The notes under the pieces are model-generated. The model saw nothing but the letters and a program-made list of their open reading frames with translations, had not been told where the DNA came from and ran no database searches. Made by a program: the position numbers and the translations under genes. Positions 8,349-16,863 of a DNA stretch of 36,454 nucleotides are shown here, one piece after another. The stretch is taken from NCBI GenBank assembly GCA_021731445.1, contig JAKFXK010000060.1:1-36454 (forward strand), read 5' to 3'. This stretch comes from Nevskiaceae bacterium (GTDB lineage Bacteria; Pseudomonadota; Gammaproteobacteria; Nevskiales; Nevskiaceae). Within the stretch, counting starts at the first letter, position 1. Each line of letters opens with the position of its first letter.

Positions 8349-8768
8349 CTATTGCAGCAGCGACAACAGCAGGCGAGCCCAGATGACAACCAGCACGCCA
8401 TTGCTCAATGCAAATGCAGTCAAGCGGTGCATGACCCGGTTGTAGCTGAGGTGGATCAGGCTATGCAGCACGCGCAACGCGACATAGGCCCAGGCCAGCT
8501 GCAAGGCGAGCGCGTCGCCTTTCTGCGTCAGGCAGAGCACCAGACAGACAATGTAGAACAGCACCGGCACTTCGAGCAGGTTCATGAAGTTCCGGTTCGG
8601 AATCCGCGTGGCCTCAGGCACCTTGCCGGACTCGCCGAGTTTGAAGTCCTGCGTCGTGACCTGCCCTTTCCGTGCGGCCTTGATCCGCTGATAGGGCACC
8701 AGCAGCAGCACCAGCATCGTCCAGCCAATCAGTGCCATCAGTGGGATGAGGATGTCGTTCTGATCCAT
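8349..8768 (-). CDS. MAPEG-family membrane protein
   Basis: An integral-membrane protein of 139 residues with four hydrophobic helices. The family pattern is clear: RIPNRNFMNLLEVPVLFYIV, then AYVALRVLHSLIHLSYNRVMHR. MAPEG proteins include microsomal glutathione transferase relatives; most bacterial members have no established substrate. The AAGGAG ribosome site is strong, eight bases upstream of the ATG at 8768. It lies between the terminator after sdhB and sdhE, on the same strand, so it probably heads its own unit with sdhE and ygfX. A link to succinate dehydrogenase is possible from position only. Confidence 0.88.
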   Translation of the reverse strand: MDQNDILIPLMALIGWTMLVLLLVPYQRIKAARKGQVTTQDFKLGESGKVPEATRIPNRNFMNLLEVPVLFYIVCLVLCLTQKGDALALQLAWAYVALRVLHSLIHLSYNRVMHRLTAFALSNGVLVVIWARLLLSLLQ

Positions 8769-8815
8769 GGGAATCTCCTTATTGCATCTGAGTTGAAAAG
8801 CATCGTGACTGAAAC

Positions 8816-8843
8816 ACGAAAGGCGGCTCTCGCCGCCTTTCGT
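8816..8843 (-). terminator. Rho-independent-like terminator after sdhB
   Basis: ACGAAAGGCGGC (8816-8827) pairs perfectly with GCCGCCTTTCGT (8832-8843), giving a 12-bp stem with a 4-base loop. It sits 16 bases beyond the sdhB stop and separates the sdh operon from the MAPEG-sdhE-ygfX unit. The downstream T-tract is short (GTTTC). Confidence 0.75.
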
Positions 8844-8859
8844 TTGATCTGGATCCGAA

Positions 8860-9642
8860 TTACACCGTGCGCGCGACCAGCATCTTCTTGGTTTCGGCAA
8901 TCGCCTTGGCGGGATTGAGTCCCTTCGGGCAGGTCTTGGTGCAGTTCATGATCGTGTGGCAGCGGTAGAGCTTGAAGGGGTCTTCAAGTTCGTCCAGACG
9001 TTGGCCGGTGGCCTCGTCGCGGCTATCCACCAGCCAGCGGTAAGCCTGCAAGAGAATTGCAGGGCCGAGGTAGCGGTCGCTGTTCCACCAGTAGCTCGGG
9101 CAGCTGGTTGAGCAGCAGGCGCAGAGGATGCACTCGTAGAGGCCGTCGAGCTTGGCTCGGTCGTCCTCGCTTTGCAGGCGCTCGCGGGTGGGGGCCGGGG
9201 TGTCGGTTTTCAGCCAGGGCTCGATGGACGCGAGCTGCGCATAGAAATGCGTCATGTCCGGCACCAGGTCCTTCACCACCGGCATGTGCGGCAAGGGGTA
9301 GATGGCGACATCACCCTTCACCTCGTCGCAGCCCTTGATGCAGGCCAGCGTGTTGGTGCCGTCGATGTTCATCGCACAGGAGCCGCAGATGCCTTCGCGG
9401 CAAGAGCGACGGAAGGTCAGCGTCGGGTCGACTTCGTTCTTGATCTTGATGAGGGCATCCAAGACCATCGGGCCGCAGGCGGCCATGTCGATTTCGTAAG
9501 TATCGACGCGCGGGTTCGCACCGGTGTCCGGATCGTAGCGATAGATCTTGAAGGACTTGGGCTTCTTGGCACCCGGCGACTTGAAGACCTTGCCGGCCTT
9601 CTTGTCGATCGTCGAGTTCTTGGGCAGCGAAAACTGGGCCAT
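8860..9642 (-). CDS. sdhB: Succinate dehydrogenase iron-sulfur subunit
   Basis: Electron-transfer subunit of complex II, 260 residues. Cluster ligands are visible in order: [2Fe-2S] C81, C86, C89 and C101 ([15 protein letters not shown]); [4Fe-4S] C171, C174, C177 plus C238; [3Fe-4S] C181, C228 and C234 ([17 protein letters not shown]). The sequence resembles the alphaproteobacterial/mitochondrial form, with [20 protein letters not shown] and a ~30-residue N-terminal extension ([10 protein letters not shown]) that E. coli SdhB lacks. It follows sdhA after 16 bases and ends the operon at a strong hairpin. Confidence 0.97.
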   Translation of the reverse strand: MAQFSLPKNSTIDKKAGKVFKSPGAKKPKSFKIYRYDPDTGANPRVDTYEIDMAACGPMVLDALIKIKNEVDPTLTFRRSCREGICGSCAMNIDGTNTLACIKGCDEVKGDVAIYPLPHMPVVKDLVPDMTHFYAQLASIEPWLKTDTPAPTRERLQSEDDRAKLDGLYECILCACCSTSCPSYWWNSDRYLGPAILLQAYRWLVDSRDEATGQRLDELEDPFKLYRCHTIMNCTKTCPKGLNPAKAIAETKKMLVARTV

Positions 9643-9658
9643 GGGATTTCCTTAGTCC

Positions 9659-11509
9659 TTAGTACGTGCGCTTCTGCGGCTCGACGTAGTGCATCTCGTC
9701 GTCGAGCGTGTAGGTATGAACGGGCCTGGTATCGAGCTTCACTTCGGTGTCGCTGGTGCGCCAGGCGAGGCTGTGCTTCATCCAGTTGGCGTCGTCGCGC
9801 TCGGTGAAATCGTCGAGCGCGTGCGCGCCGCGCGATTCCTTGCGCGCCGCACCACTGGCAATCGTCAGCAGCGCGTTGGCGAGCAGATTGTCGAGTTCGA
9901 GTGTTTCGACCAGATCGCTGTTCCAGATCATGGAGCGGTCAGTGACCTTCACGTCATTGAAGGCGGCGCAGGTCTTCTGCAACTTCGCCAGGCCTTCTTC
10001 CATCGAGGGGATGGTGCGGAACACGGCGGCGTGCTTCTGCATGGTCTTCTGCATTTCAAGCCGCAGGTCGGCGGTGCTGCGCGTGCCATTGGCGTGGCGC
10101 AGCTTGTCGAGGCGGCTCAGCGCCTGCTCCTCGCTCTTGCCGCCGAGCGAGCCGTTGAGCATCTTGTGGTTCTGGCCCTTGGGCGTGATCTTCGCGGCCT
10201 GGATCGCCGCGGCGCGGCCAAACACGACGAGATCGAGCAGCGAGTTGGAGCCGAGACGGTTGGCACCGTGCACGCTGACACAAGCCGCCTCACCGACGGC
10301 CATCAGGCCTGGCACGATGGTGTCGGGGTTGCCGCTTTTCAGCGTCACCACCTCGCCCGTGTAGAGCGTGGGGATGCCGCCCATGTTGTAGTGCACCGTC
10401 GGGATGACCGGGATCGGCTCCTTGGTCACGTCCACGCCCGCGAAAATCTTGGCGGACTCGGAAATGCCCGGCAGCTTGGCGTGCAGCATTTCCGGCGGCA
10501 GATGCTCGAGGTGCAGGTGGATATGGTCTGCCTCTTCGCCGATGCCGCGGCCTTCGCGGATTTCCATCGTCATCGAGCGCGACACCACGTCACGGCTCGC
10601 AAGGTCTTTGCGGTTGGGCGCGTAACGCTCCATGAAGCGCTCGCCCTTGGAGTTGGTGAGGTAGCCGCCTTCGCCGCGCGCACCCTCGGTGATCAGGCAG
10701 CCCGAACCGTAAATGCCGGTGGGGTGGAACTGCACGAACTCCATGTCCTGCAGCGGCAGGCCGGCACGCGCGACCATCGCATTGCCGTCGCCCGTGCAGG
10801 TGTGCGCCGAAGTGGCGCTGAAGTACGAGCGGCCGTAGCCGCCGGTGGCGAGGATGACCTGGTGCGCGCGGAAGCGATGCAGCTGCCCCGTCGACATGTC
10901 CCAGGCCAGCACGCCCTTGCAAGAGCCGTCGTCATCCATGATCAGATCGACAGCGAAATATTCGATGAAGAACTGCGCCTTGCACTTGAGGCTCTGCTGA
11001 TAGAGCGTGTGCAGAATTGCGTGGCCGGTGCGGTCGGCGGCGGCACAGGTGCGCTGTGCGGTGCCCTTGCCCCAATGGGTGGTCATGCCGCCGAAGGGGC
11101 GCTGGTAGATCTTGCCGTCCGGAGTGCGCGAGAACGGCACGCCGTAGTGCTCCAGCTCGATGATCGCGGGGATCGCCTCGCGGCACATGTACTGGATGGC
11201 GTCCTGGTCGCCCAGCCAGTCCGAGCCTTTGACGGTGTCGTACATATGCCACTGCCAGCTGTCGTCGCCCATGTTGCCGAGCGCGGCGCTGATGCCGCCC
11301 TGTGCGGCGACCGTGTGCGAGCGGGTCGGGAACACCTTGGTGATGTTGGCGGTCTTCAGGCCCGCTTCGGCGAGGCCGAGCGTGGCGCGCAGGCCCGCAC
11401 CGCCAGCGCCGACCACGACCACATCGTATTCGTGGTGGATGATTTCGTAGGCCGGACCGCCAGAAGATTTACTGGTGGTCGCGGTGGATTCAGTTGAGGC
11501 GTCTGCCAT
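9659..11509 (-). CDS. sdhA: Succinate dehydrogenase flavoprotein subunit
   Basis: Catalytic subunit of complex II, oxidising succinate to fumarate; 616 residues. The dinucleotide-binding motif GAGGAG is at 34-39, and H65 in [12 protein letters not shown] is the residue that carries covalent 8-alpha-[24 protein letters not shown] and [14 protein letters not shown] are family signatures. The sequence resembles the alphaproteobacterial/mitochondrial type (for example [15 protein letters not shown]). I take the ATG at 11509 (MADASTES); in-frame sequence up to 11746 overlaps sdhD and is not real. It is the fourth gene of the operon, and both SdhE and the SDHAF4-like protein nearby are predicted to act on it. 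Confidence 0.97.
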   Translation of the reverse strand: MADASTESTATTSKSSGGPAYEIIHHEYDVVVVGAGGAGLRATLGLAEAGLKTANITKVFPTRSHTVAAQGGISAALGNMGDDSWQWHMYDTVKGSDWLGDQDAIQYMCREAIPAIIELEHYGVPFSRTPDGKIYQRPFGGMTTHWGKGTAQRTCAAADRTGHAILHTLYQQSLKCKAQFFIEYFAVDLIMDDDGSCKGVLAWDMSTGQLHRFRAHQVILATGGYGRSYFSATSAHTCTGDGNAMVARAGLPLQDMEFVQFHPTGIYGSGCLITEGARGEGGYLTNSKGERFMERYAPNRKDLASRDVVSRSMTMEIREGRGIGEEADHIHLHLEHLPPEMLHAKLPGISESAKIFAGVDVTKEPIPVIPTVHYNMGGIPTLYTGEVVTLKSGNPDTIVPGLMAVGEAACVSVHGANRLGSNSLLDLVVFGRAAAIQAAKITPKGQNHKMLNGSLGGKSEEQALSRLDKLRHANGTRSTADLRLEMQKTMQKHAAVFRTIPSMEEGLAKLQKTCAAFNDVKVTDRSMIWNSDLVETLELDNLLANALLTIASGAARKESRGAHALDDFTERDDANWMKHSLAWRTSDTEVKLDTRPVHTYTLDDEMHYVEPQKRTY

Positions 11510-11538
11510 GTCGATTCTCGAAAGTTGAATTCTTGGGA

Positions 11539-11916
11539 TCAGGCCAGAGCGATCTTCAGTACCGCAAAGATGCCGGCCACACCCGCGACCACATGCACGA
11601 ACTTGCTGAGCAGCAGGGCCACGATCTTCGTGCCCTCGCTGCCTACGTAGTCCTCGATCACCACCTGCACACCGAGCAGGGAGTGATACAGCGCGCAGCC
11701 GATGAACAGCATCAGTGCAACGGCGACGGAAGGTGCGGCGACCCACCAGGTCACGGCGTCAAAGTCAGCCGAGGGCAGGCGCGCCAGCGAGAACACGAAC
11801 CAGAGCGTGAGCGGGATCAGTGCAACAGCGGTGACGCGCTGCACCCAGAAGTGATGCGTGCCTTGCTTGGCAGAGCCAAGGCCACGGGCGTGGCCGAGCG
11901 GGGAGCGGTAGCTCAT
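11539..11916 (-). CDS. sdhD: Succinate dehydrogenase membrane anchor subunit SdhD
   Basis: A 125-residue hydrophobic anchor with three membrane segments, beginning [20 protein letters not shown], then [37 protein letters not shown] near residue 78 is the anchor motif whose histidine usually ligates haem b with one from SdhC. The start at 11916 is 11 bases after the sdhC stop. Longer in-frame sequence to 12405 overlaps sdhC and was discarded. Together with sdhC it forms the quinone site. Confidence 0.92.
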   Translation of the reverse strand: MSYRSPLGHARGLGSAKQGTHHFWVQRVTAVALIPLTLWFVFSLARLPSADFDAVTWWVAAPSVAVALMLFIGCALYHSLLGVQVVIEDYVGSEGTKIVALLLSKFVHVVAGVAGIFAVLKIALA

Positions 11917-11927
11917 GAGCGAGTCCT

Positions 11928-12341
11928 TTACTTGACGAAGAGGGCGAGAGCCCAGACGGCGGCGGTGAACAGGAGTGAGCCAAACACCACGCCCCAGCCG
12001 GTCTTCTCGGCGGTGGGCATGTCGAGGCCCTTGCCCAAGTCCCAGAACAAGTGCCGGATGCCGTTGCAGAAGTGATAGAGCAGCGCCCAGGTGAAGGCGA
12101 CCAGCACAGCCTTGCCGTACCAGGCGGTGAGGTGCGGCAGGATGGCGTTGTAGCAATCCACACCGCTGGCCAGGCAGACCAGCCAGGTCACCAAAAGAAG
12201 TGCACCGAAACTCAGGCCCAGACCCGTGAGGCGATGCGTGATCGACAGCATCGAGGTCATCTGCGGCTTGTAATACGGCCCAATCATGAACGGCGACAGC
12301 GGCCGTGGCGGAGTCGTCTTGGATGTGGCTGGAGTGCTCAT
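11928..12341 (-). CDS. sdhC: Succinate dehydrogenase cytochrome b556 subunit
   Basis: A 137-residue membrane subunit of complex II with three helices. RPLSPFMIGPYYKP, MLSITHRLTGLGLSFG and LLYHFCNGIRHLFWDLG are SdhC signatures; the histidine in LLYHFCNGIRH corresponds to the haem b ligand region, and SITHR to the quinone-site region. The ribosome site (AAGAGC) is weak. The gene follows the SDHAF4-like gene after 30 bases and precedes sdhD. Confidence 0.94.
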   Translation of the reverse strand: MSTPATSKTTPPRPLSPFMIGPYYKPQMTSMLSITHRLTGLGLSFGALLLVTWLVCLASGVDCYNAILPHLTAWYGKAVLVAFTWALLYHFCNGIRHLFWDLGKGLDMPTAEKTGWGVVFGSLLFTAAVWALALFVK

Positions 12342-12371
12342 GCGCTCTTGCTCTTGTAGTGATGAAAAGGG

Positions 12372-12614
12372 TTAGAAATCGATGCAGCGGCCGTTCTTTT
12401 CCCAATCGCCGTAGCGGGTCGGGTCGGGGCCGTCGCGGCGGCCACCGAGTTCCGGCACTTGTCCGGCTCTGGACTCGTGCAGATGCTCGTCGTGGTCGTG
12501 CTCGTCATGAGCCTCGGCCGCCAGAAGATCAGCGAGCTTGATGGCATCGCCCGCCGCAATCTCCTGCGGGCTGGGCGGTTTGATGCGGACGGGCGCAGCA
12601 GGCACGGGCGGCAA
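12372..12614 (-). CDS. SDHAF4-like (DUF1674) succinate dehydrogenase assembly factor
   Basis: A small soluble protein of up to 80 residues whose C-terminus, PTRYGDWEKNGRCIDF, is the hallmark of the DUF1674/SDHAF4 family; mitochondrial SDHAF4 binds flavinylated SdhA and promotes its union with SdhB. Between a proline-rich N-terminus and this motif is an unusual linker, HDEHDHDEHLHE, rich in histidine and acid, that may bind metal. The start is uncertain: TTG at 12614 or GTG at 12605, neither with a good ribosome site, and a TAG lies upstream in frame. It is the first gene of the sdh operon and lies 30 bases before sdhC, which strongly supports the assignment. Confidence 0.82.
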   Translation of the reverse strand: MPPVPAAPVRIKPPSPQEIAAGDAIKLADLLAAEAHDEHDHDEHLHESRAGQVPELGGRRDGPDPTRYGDWEKNGRCIDF

Positions 12615-12649
12615 GCGGTCTGGTAAAGAAGTCTAGTGTGACAAACTGG

Positions 12650-12658
12650 CCCCCCCCC
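12650..12658. repeat. Nine-base poly-C tract in the ygfZ / sdh divergent region
   Basis: A run of nine C residues lies five bases before the ygfZ ATG, in the 49-base gap to the divergent sdh operon. Such tracts can slip during replication, so it could vary expression of either side, or its length could be a sequencing artefact. Confidence 0.6.
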
Positions 12659-12663
12659 ACGCA

Positions 12664-13545
12664 ATGAAAACCTCGCCGATGTCCTTGTTTTTGCTGCCCC
12701 ATCTCGGCCTTCTGCGGGTCACAGGTGCCGATGCGCGGGCGTTTCTGCAAAGCCAGCTCTCCAGCGATGTGCAGCAGCTCAGCGCCAGGCGCGGGCAACT
12801 CGGCGGCTATTGCAGCCCCAAAGGGCGGCTGCTCGCGGTGCTGACGCTCGTGCAGTCGGGGCCTGAATCCTTCGTACTGGTGCTGCCGAAGACACTCGTC
12901 GCAGCGACATTGAAGCGGCTGAAGATGTTCGTGCTGCGCAGCAAGGTGACCATCGACGAGTCGCATGACCTTCGCCCTTGCGGCAGTTTTAACGATGCGC
13001 CGACTGTGGAAGCCTGGCAGGTGCGGGAAGACAAGGGCTTGCTCCGGCTGCGCCGCCCGGGTGCCGCCATTCACGATCTCGTGCTGGTCACCGACGCACG
13101 CCCGGCCGCCAACGACGCAGCCGCCGAAACGCACTGGCGGCTTGCCGAGCTCGGGGCCGGCATCCCCATCGTCCACCCCGAAACGCTGGACCGCTTCGTG
13201 CCGCAGACCGCCGATCTCGATCTCGCTGGCGGCATCAGCTTCAGCAAGGGCTGCTATCCGGGGCAGGAGATCGTCGCACGCGTGCATTACCTGGGGCGGC
13301 TCAAGCAGCGGCTGTTTCTGGCTGACTGTGCGGCAGCCGCGCCACCCGGCACCGATGTATTCGATGCTGATGCCGCGCTCGCCGTCGGGGAGGTCATGGA
13401 CTGCCTACCGTCGCCGGCAGGCGGCTATCAACTGTCGCTGGTGCTGAACCTCTCTGCCGCCGCGAGCCGCTCGCTGCGGCTTGCCGAGGTGCAGGGCGCG
13501 CCGCTCGCGGCGCTGCGCCCGGCACATGTCTTACCGACAGCCTGA
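12664..13545 (+). CDS. ygfZ: Folate-binding protein YgfZ (Fe-S cluster / tRNA modification)
   Basis: A 293-residue GcvT-like protein that binds tetrahydrofolate and supports repair or assembly of Fe-S enzymes such as MiaB. The signature K195-G-C-Y-P-G-Q-E202 contains the conserved C197, and the N-terminus LLRVTGADARAFLQSQLSSDV is the typical GcvT-fold opening. No Shine-Dalgarno is visible; a poly-C tract lies just before the ATG, and a second ATG at 12679 is possible. It is divergent from the sdh operon. In E. coli ygfZ is divergent from sdhE-ygfX, so here an sdh operon occupies the space between these partners. Confidence 0.93.
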   Translation: MKTSPMSLFLLPHLGLLRVTGADARAFLQSQLSSDVQQLSARRGQLGGYCSPKGRLLAVLTLVQSGPESFVLVLPKTLVAATLKRLKMFVLRSKVTIDESHDLRPCGSFNDAPTVEAWQVREDKGLLRLRRPGAAIHDLVLVTDARPAANDAAAETHWRLAELGAGIPIVHPETLDRFVPQTADLDLAGGISFSKGCYPGQEIVARVHYLGRLKQRLFLADCAAAAPPGTDVFDADAALAVGEVMDCLPSPAGGYQLSLVLNLSAAASRSLRLAEVQGAPLAALRPAHVLPTA

Positions 13546-13648
13546 GCTGGATTTGCCAGTCACCAGGCCGGGTTACATCCTGATAATGCGTTCGTTTTCC
13601 AAGCAGCCCGGCAATCCCGACCAGGCACCTTGTGCTGGAGGTTTCGCC

Positions 13649-15274
13649 ATGTCATCGCTTCGTCCCACCCTTGCCGGTTTTGCCGTTCTGGTTCTCGCCA
13701 CGCTCGCCGCGTGCAGCAACAGCGCGGCACCTCCTGGCGGCAGCACAACCGTTCCGCCACCCGCCACCGGCACGCCGACCGCCGGCAAGTCCACTGACAT
13801 GTCGATTGTCTCGAAAGTGGATGGTGCCAACATCTCCTTTACCGTCCACGAGCCGACCACGATGGTCGCCGGGGCCAAGTACCCGCTCATCCTGCAAAGC
13901 CACGGCTACGGCGGTGCCAAGGAAAATGCCGCCAAGCGCCCGACGCTGTCCCCGCTCTACATGGGTTTTCTGGATCGCGGCTACGGCTTCATCAGTATCG
14001 ACGAGCGCGGCCACGGTGCCAGCGGCGGCACCATCCGCATTCTCGAACCCGAAAAGGAAGGTCAGGACCTGTTGCAGATCATCGACTGGGCCGAAGCCAA
14101 TCTGCCTTGGCTCGCCTACCGCGACGGCAACCTCTTGCTTGGTGCCACCGGCGGCAGCTACGGCGGCGGCTTTCAGCATCTGATCTACGCCATCGACCCC
14201 AAGAGGCGGCTCGATGCGATCGCCCCCGAAATCACCTGGAACGATCTGCGCTATTCACTGTTCAACGGTGGCCACCACGAGGATTACAGCGTTGGCGTGT
14301 TCAAGACCTTCTGGGTTGGTTTGCTGTCGGCAGCCGGCAACAGGGCGGGCGACGGCAACAATGTCGACCCGGAAGTCAACGAGGGCCTTGTGCAGGGTGT
14401 GAGCATGAACAGCATCGACGATGAAAAGAAGGCGCTGCTCTACAAGAACAGCCTCGCCAGCTACTGCGCGGGCAAGAACAGCAATGGCAGCCTGAGCAAG
14501 ATCGACGCGCTCTACTGGCAGTCGCCGCACGACACCCTGTTCAACCTCACCGAGGCGGTACGCAACTACGAGTGCGTGAGTGCCAAGGGCGGCGACGTGA
14601 GACTGCTGACCATGCTCAGCGGTCACGACAGCCTGGTTGGTGGCGGCACGGGCAGCCAGTGCGGCAAGCTGAAAAAAGACACAGCCATCCTCGATTGGTA
14701 CGACGAAAAGCTGAAAGGTGCCGCAGGCAAGGCAAGCTACATCCCCAAGTTCTGCTGGCACCTCGACTCGAGCATCGAAGACGGCGTGGTGACCACGACG
14801 CTGCCTGCGGCCAGCACCGCCCTCCAGATGCCCGCGCAAACCCTTGCCGCCGCCGATGGCAGCGTGCAGAGCGTGAGCGTGGAGCTGATGAAGATCGGCG
14901 CCGGCGGTGCGGTGATCGCCGGTGTGCCGCGCATCAGCCTGAAGGTAGGTGATGCCTCGCCGGGGGCCACCGAACTCGGCGACCCGATCGTGTTCGTGGC
15001 CTTGGCCAAGCGCGCGGCAGGGGCCAGCAGCGACACGCTGCTGATGGGCAACCAAGTCACGCCCTTCCGCGGTTATGGTGACTTCACGCAGGAGATGATC
15101 GGCGTGACCGCAAGGCTGGCCGAAAACGACTCGCTGCGCCTGGTCGTCTACGCCGCTTTCGCCACACGCTACGGCGGCTCCGGCTCCGACGTGGCGGCAC
15201 CGGTGACCGTGCAGGCCACCGCCATCAACCTGCCGCTGCTGCCTGGCAATCTGCCCGCACCGCCTGCCAACTAG
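13649..15274 (+). CDS. Predicted secreted alpha/beta-hydrolase lipoprotein (CocE/S15-like)
   Basis: A 541-residue lipoprotein: signal peptide ending LATLAAC (lipobox, C22), then a Gly/Pro/Thr-rich spacer. The catalytic domain shows LQSHGYGG, SIDERGHGASGG and the nucleophile elbow GGS170YGGG; H326 in SGHDSL is a candidate catalytic histidine. The late C-terminal part is beta-rich, like the jelly-roll domain of the CocE/X-Pro-dipeptidyl-peptidase (S15) group. The substrate cannot be told: an ester or a peptide are both possible. GGAGG lies eight bases before the ATG at 13649; earlier in-frame starts overlap ygfZ. It ends in a strong terminator, so it is probably monocistronic. Confidence 0.78.
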   Translation: MSSLRPTLAGFAVLVLATLAACSNSAAPPGGSTTVPPPATGTPTAGKSTDMSIVSKVDGANISFTVHEPTTMVAGAKYPLILQSHGYGGAKENAAKRPTLSPLYMGFLDRGYGFISIDERGHGASGGTIRILEPEKEGQDLLQIIDWAEANLPWLAYRDGNLLLGATGGSYGGGFQHLIYAIDPKRRLDAIAPEITWNDLRYSLFNGGHHEDYSVGVFKTFWVGLLSAAGNRAGDGNNVDPEVNEGLVQGVSMNSIDDEKKALLYKNSLASYCAGKNSNGSLSKIDALYWQSPHDTLFNLTEAVRNYECVSAKGGDVRLLTMLSGHDSLVGGGTGSQCGKLKKDTAILDWYDEKLKGAAGKASYIPKFCWHLDSSIEDGVVTTTLPAASTALQMPAQTLAAADGSVQSVSVELMKIGAGGAVIAGVPRISLKVGDASPGATELGDPIVFVALAKRAAGASSDTLLMGNQVTPFRGYGDFTQEMIGVTARLAENDSLRLVVYAAFATRYGGSGSDVAAPVTVQATAINLPLLPGNLPAPPAN

Positions 15275-15290
15275 GCGGATACGCTATTGC

Positions 15291-15322
15291 GGAAGCGGCC
15301 CGAAAGGGCCGCTTCCCGTTTG
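15291..15322 (+). terminator. Terminator after the hydrolase gene
   Basis: GGAAGCGGCCC (15291-15301) and GGGCCGCTTCC (15306-15316) form a perfect 11-bp stem with a GAAA tetraloop, followed by CGTTTG. It lies 16 bases past the hydrolase stop and isolates that gene from the porin/sulfate operon. Confidence 0.8.
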
Positions 15323-15324
15323 TG

Positions 15325-15428
15325 GCCACATATTCTTTAATAGTTATTACAAGATTATCATTTAGTCTTTTACAGAAATAACTAATCTCGGCAATCTGCG
15401 CTCCACCTCAATCACTCCGGAGCGTTCG
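15325..15428 (+). promoter_or_regulatory. AT-rich promoter region of the porin/sulfate operon, with inverted repeat
   Basis: About 60 bases of markedly AT-rich DNA precede the porin. TAGTTATT (15341-15348) and AATAACTA (15377-15384) form a perfect 8-bp inverted repeat with 28 bases between. This is where a LysR-type regulator such as CysB could bind, but I do not see a confident match to a CysB site, and -10/-35 boxes are ambiguous. The porin ribosome site is GGAG at about 15418. Confidence 0.45.
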
Positions 15429-16835
15429 ATGTCCCGCAGCAACCTGCCGAGTCGCACCCTGCTGAGCCTATTTACCGCTGCCGGCTTCAGCTCGCTGGCG
15501 CATGCCCAAGTCGGCGCCGCCAGCGACAAGCAAGGCATCGAGGAGCTCGAACAGCGCCTGCTGGTGCTCGAGCGCAAGCTCGAAATCCAGAACGAGGAAG
15601 CAGTGACCAAAGCCAAGGACGCGCCGGTCGTCAGCGCCGCCGAGAAGGGTTTCTCGCTGAAGAACGCCAAGGGCGATGTCGAGCTGCGCTTCACGGCACT
15701 CGGCCAGATCGACCACCGCGCCTTCATCGATGACGATGGCGCCTTCCGCGATGGCTTCGTCACCCGTCGGCTGAGACCGACGCTGCAGGGCTCGCTTAGC
15801 AAGCTGGTGGGCTTCCGCTTCACGCCTGAGTTTGCCGGCACAACCGGCACCGGCGATTCGGCTTCGATTGTCGATGCCTACTTTGACTTGAAGTTCCACC
15901 CCGCTGCCTCGCTGCGCGCCGGCAAGCAGAAGGGCCTCTTGGGCCTCGAACGCCTGCAATCCGGCGGTGCGATCAGCCTTACCGAGCGCGGCTACGTGAC
16001 TGAGCTAGTGCCCAATCGCGATCTCGGCGTGATGCTCTGCGGCGAGCTGGCGCAATCCACCGTCAGCTATGCCGTCGGCGTGTTCAACGGCACCACCGAC
16101 GGCCGCGACGTTGCACAAGCCGACGATGGTCTGAAGGAGTTTCAGGGCCGCGTGTTCTTCGAGCCGTTCAAGAACGACTATGGGTTTTTCAAAGGGCTCG
16201 GCGTAGGCCTTGCAGCGAGTAGCGGTGCCAAGGATGGCGCCGGCAACAATTTCGTCGCCCGCTATCGCACGCCGGGGCAGAACCAGTTCTTCACGCCCAA
16301 CGAGGCGGGCGTGGTGGCGAGCGGCAAGCACACGCGCTATGTACCGCAGGCGTACTTCTACCGCAACAACGTCGGCGTGTTGGCCGAGTACGCGGTGAGC
16401 GAGCAGGACCTCACGCGCGGTGGCACCGAACGCTCGTTGAAGAGTGATGGCTACAACGTGCTGGCAAGCTTTGTGCTCACCGGCGAAGACGCTAGCTATC
16501 GCGGACTGAAGCCGGCGATGCCCTACACCATCGGCGCCCCTGGCTGGGGCACGGTGGAGCTGGTCGCACGCGTCGGCGCCCTCGAAGTCGGCGACGAGGC
16601 CTTCGCCGGCGCTACCACGGGTGCGACCGCCAACCGTCTCGCCAACCCGACCTCGCAGGCGAAGAAGGCCGAGAGCTATGGCGCGGGCATCAACTGGTAT
16701 CTGACGCAGAACGCCAAGCTAAGCGCCGACTACAACTTCACGCAGTTCGAGGGCGGCGGTGGCGGCACGGCGGCAGCACCCCTCGACCGGCGCGACGAAA
16801 AGGCCGTGTTCACGCGCCTGACCGTCCAGTACTGA
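15429..16835 (+). CDS. OprO/OprP-type anion-selective porin
   Basis: An outer-membrane beta-barrel of 468 residues. A signal peptide ends near SSLAHA|Q, followed by a coiled-coil (IEELEQRLLVLERKLEIQNEE, 30-55), then the barrel: VELRFTALGQIDHRAFIDDD, RRLRPTLQGSL, and alternating strands up to the terminal aromatic residue (LTVQY), typical of a BAM-recognised barrel. The family is named for phosphate selectivity in Pseudomonas; its position directly before sbp suggests sulfate or another oxyanion here, which is inference. sbp follows after 28 bases. A GGAG site precedes the ATG. Confidence 0.87.
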   Translation: MSRSNLPSRTLLSLFTAAGFSSLAHAQVGAASDKQGIEELEQRLLVLERKLEIQNEEAVTKAKDAPVVSAAEKGFSLKNAKGDVELRFTALGQIDHRAFIDDDGAFRDGFVTRRLRPTLQGSLSKLVGFRFTPEFAGTTGTGDSASIVDAYFDLKFHPAASLRAGKQKGLLGLERLQSGGAISLTERGYVTELVPNRDLGVMLCGELAQSTVSYAVGVFNGTTDGRDVAQADDGLKEFQGRVFFEPFKNDYGFFKGLGVGLAASSGAKDGAGNNFVARYRTPGQNQFFTPNEAGVVASGKHTRYVPQAYFYRNNVGVLAEYAVSEQDLTRGGTERSLKSDGYNVLASFVLTGEDASYRGLKPAMPYTIGAPGWGTVELVARVGALEVGDEAFAGATTGATANRLANPTSQAKKAESYGAGINWYLTQNAKLSADYNFTQFEGGGGGTAAAPLDRRDEKAVFTRLTVQY

Positions 16836-16863
16836 ACTCCTCTTGCCATAAGGAACGACATCC

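Noticed and set aside
9689..11497. A 602-codon open frame on the plus strand
   Set aside because: It is entirely antisense to sdhA, has no recognisable domains, and is explained by high GC at third codon positions.
13481..13648. Longer start for the hydrolase lipoprotein
   Set aside because: It would overlap ygfZ and bury the signal peptide; GGAGG before 13649 and the lipobox support the shorter form.
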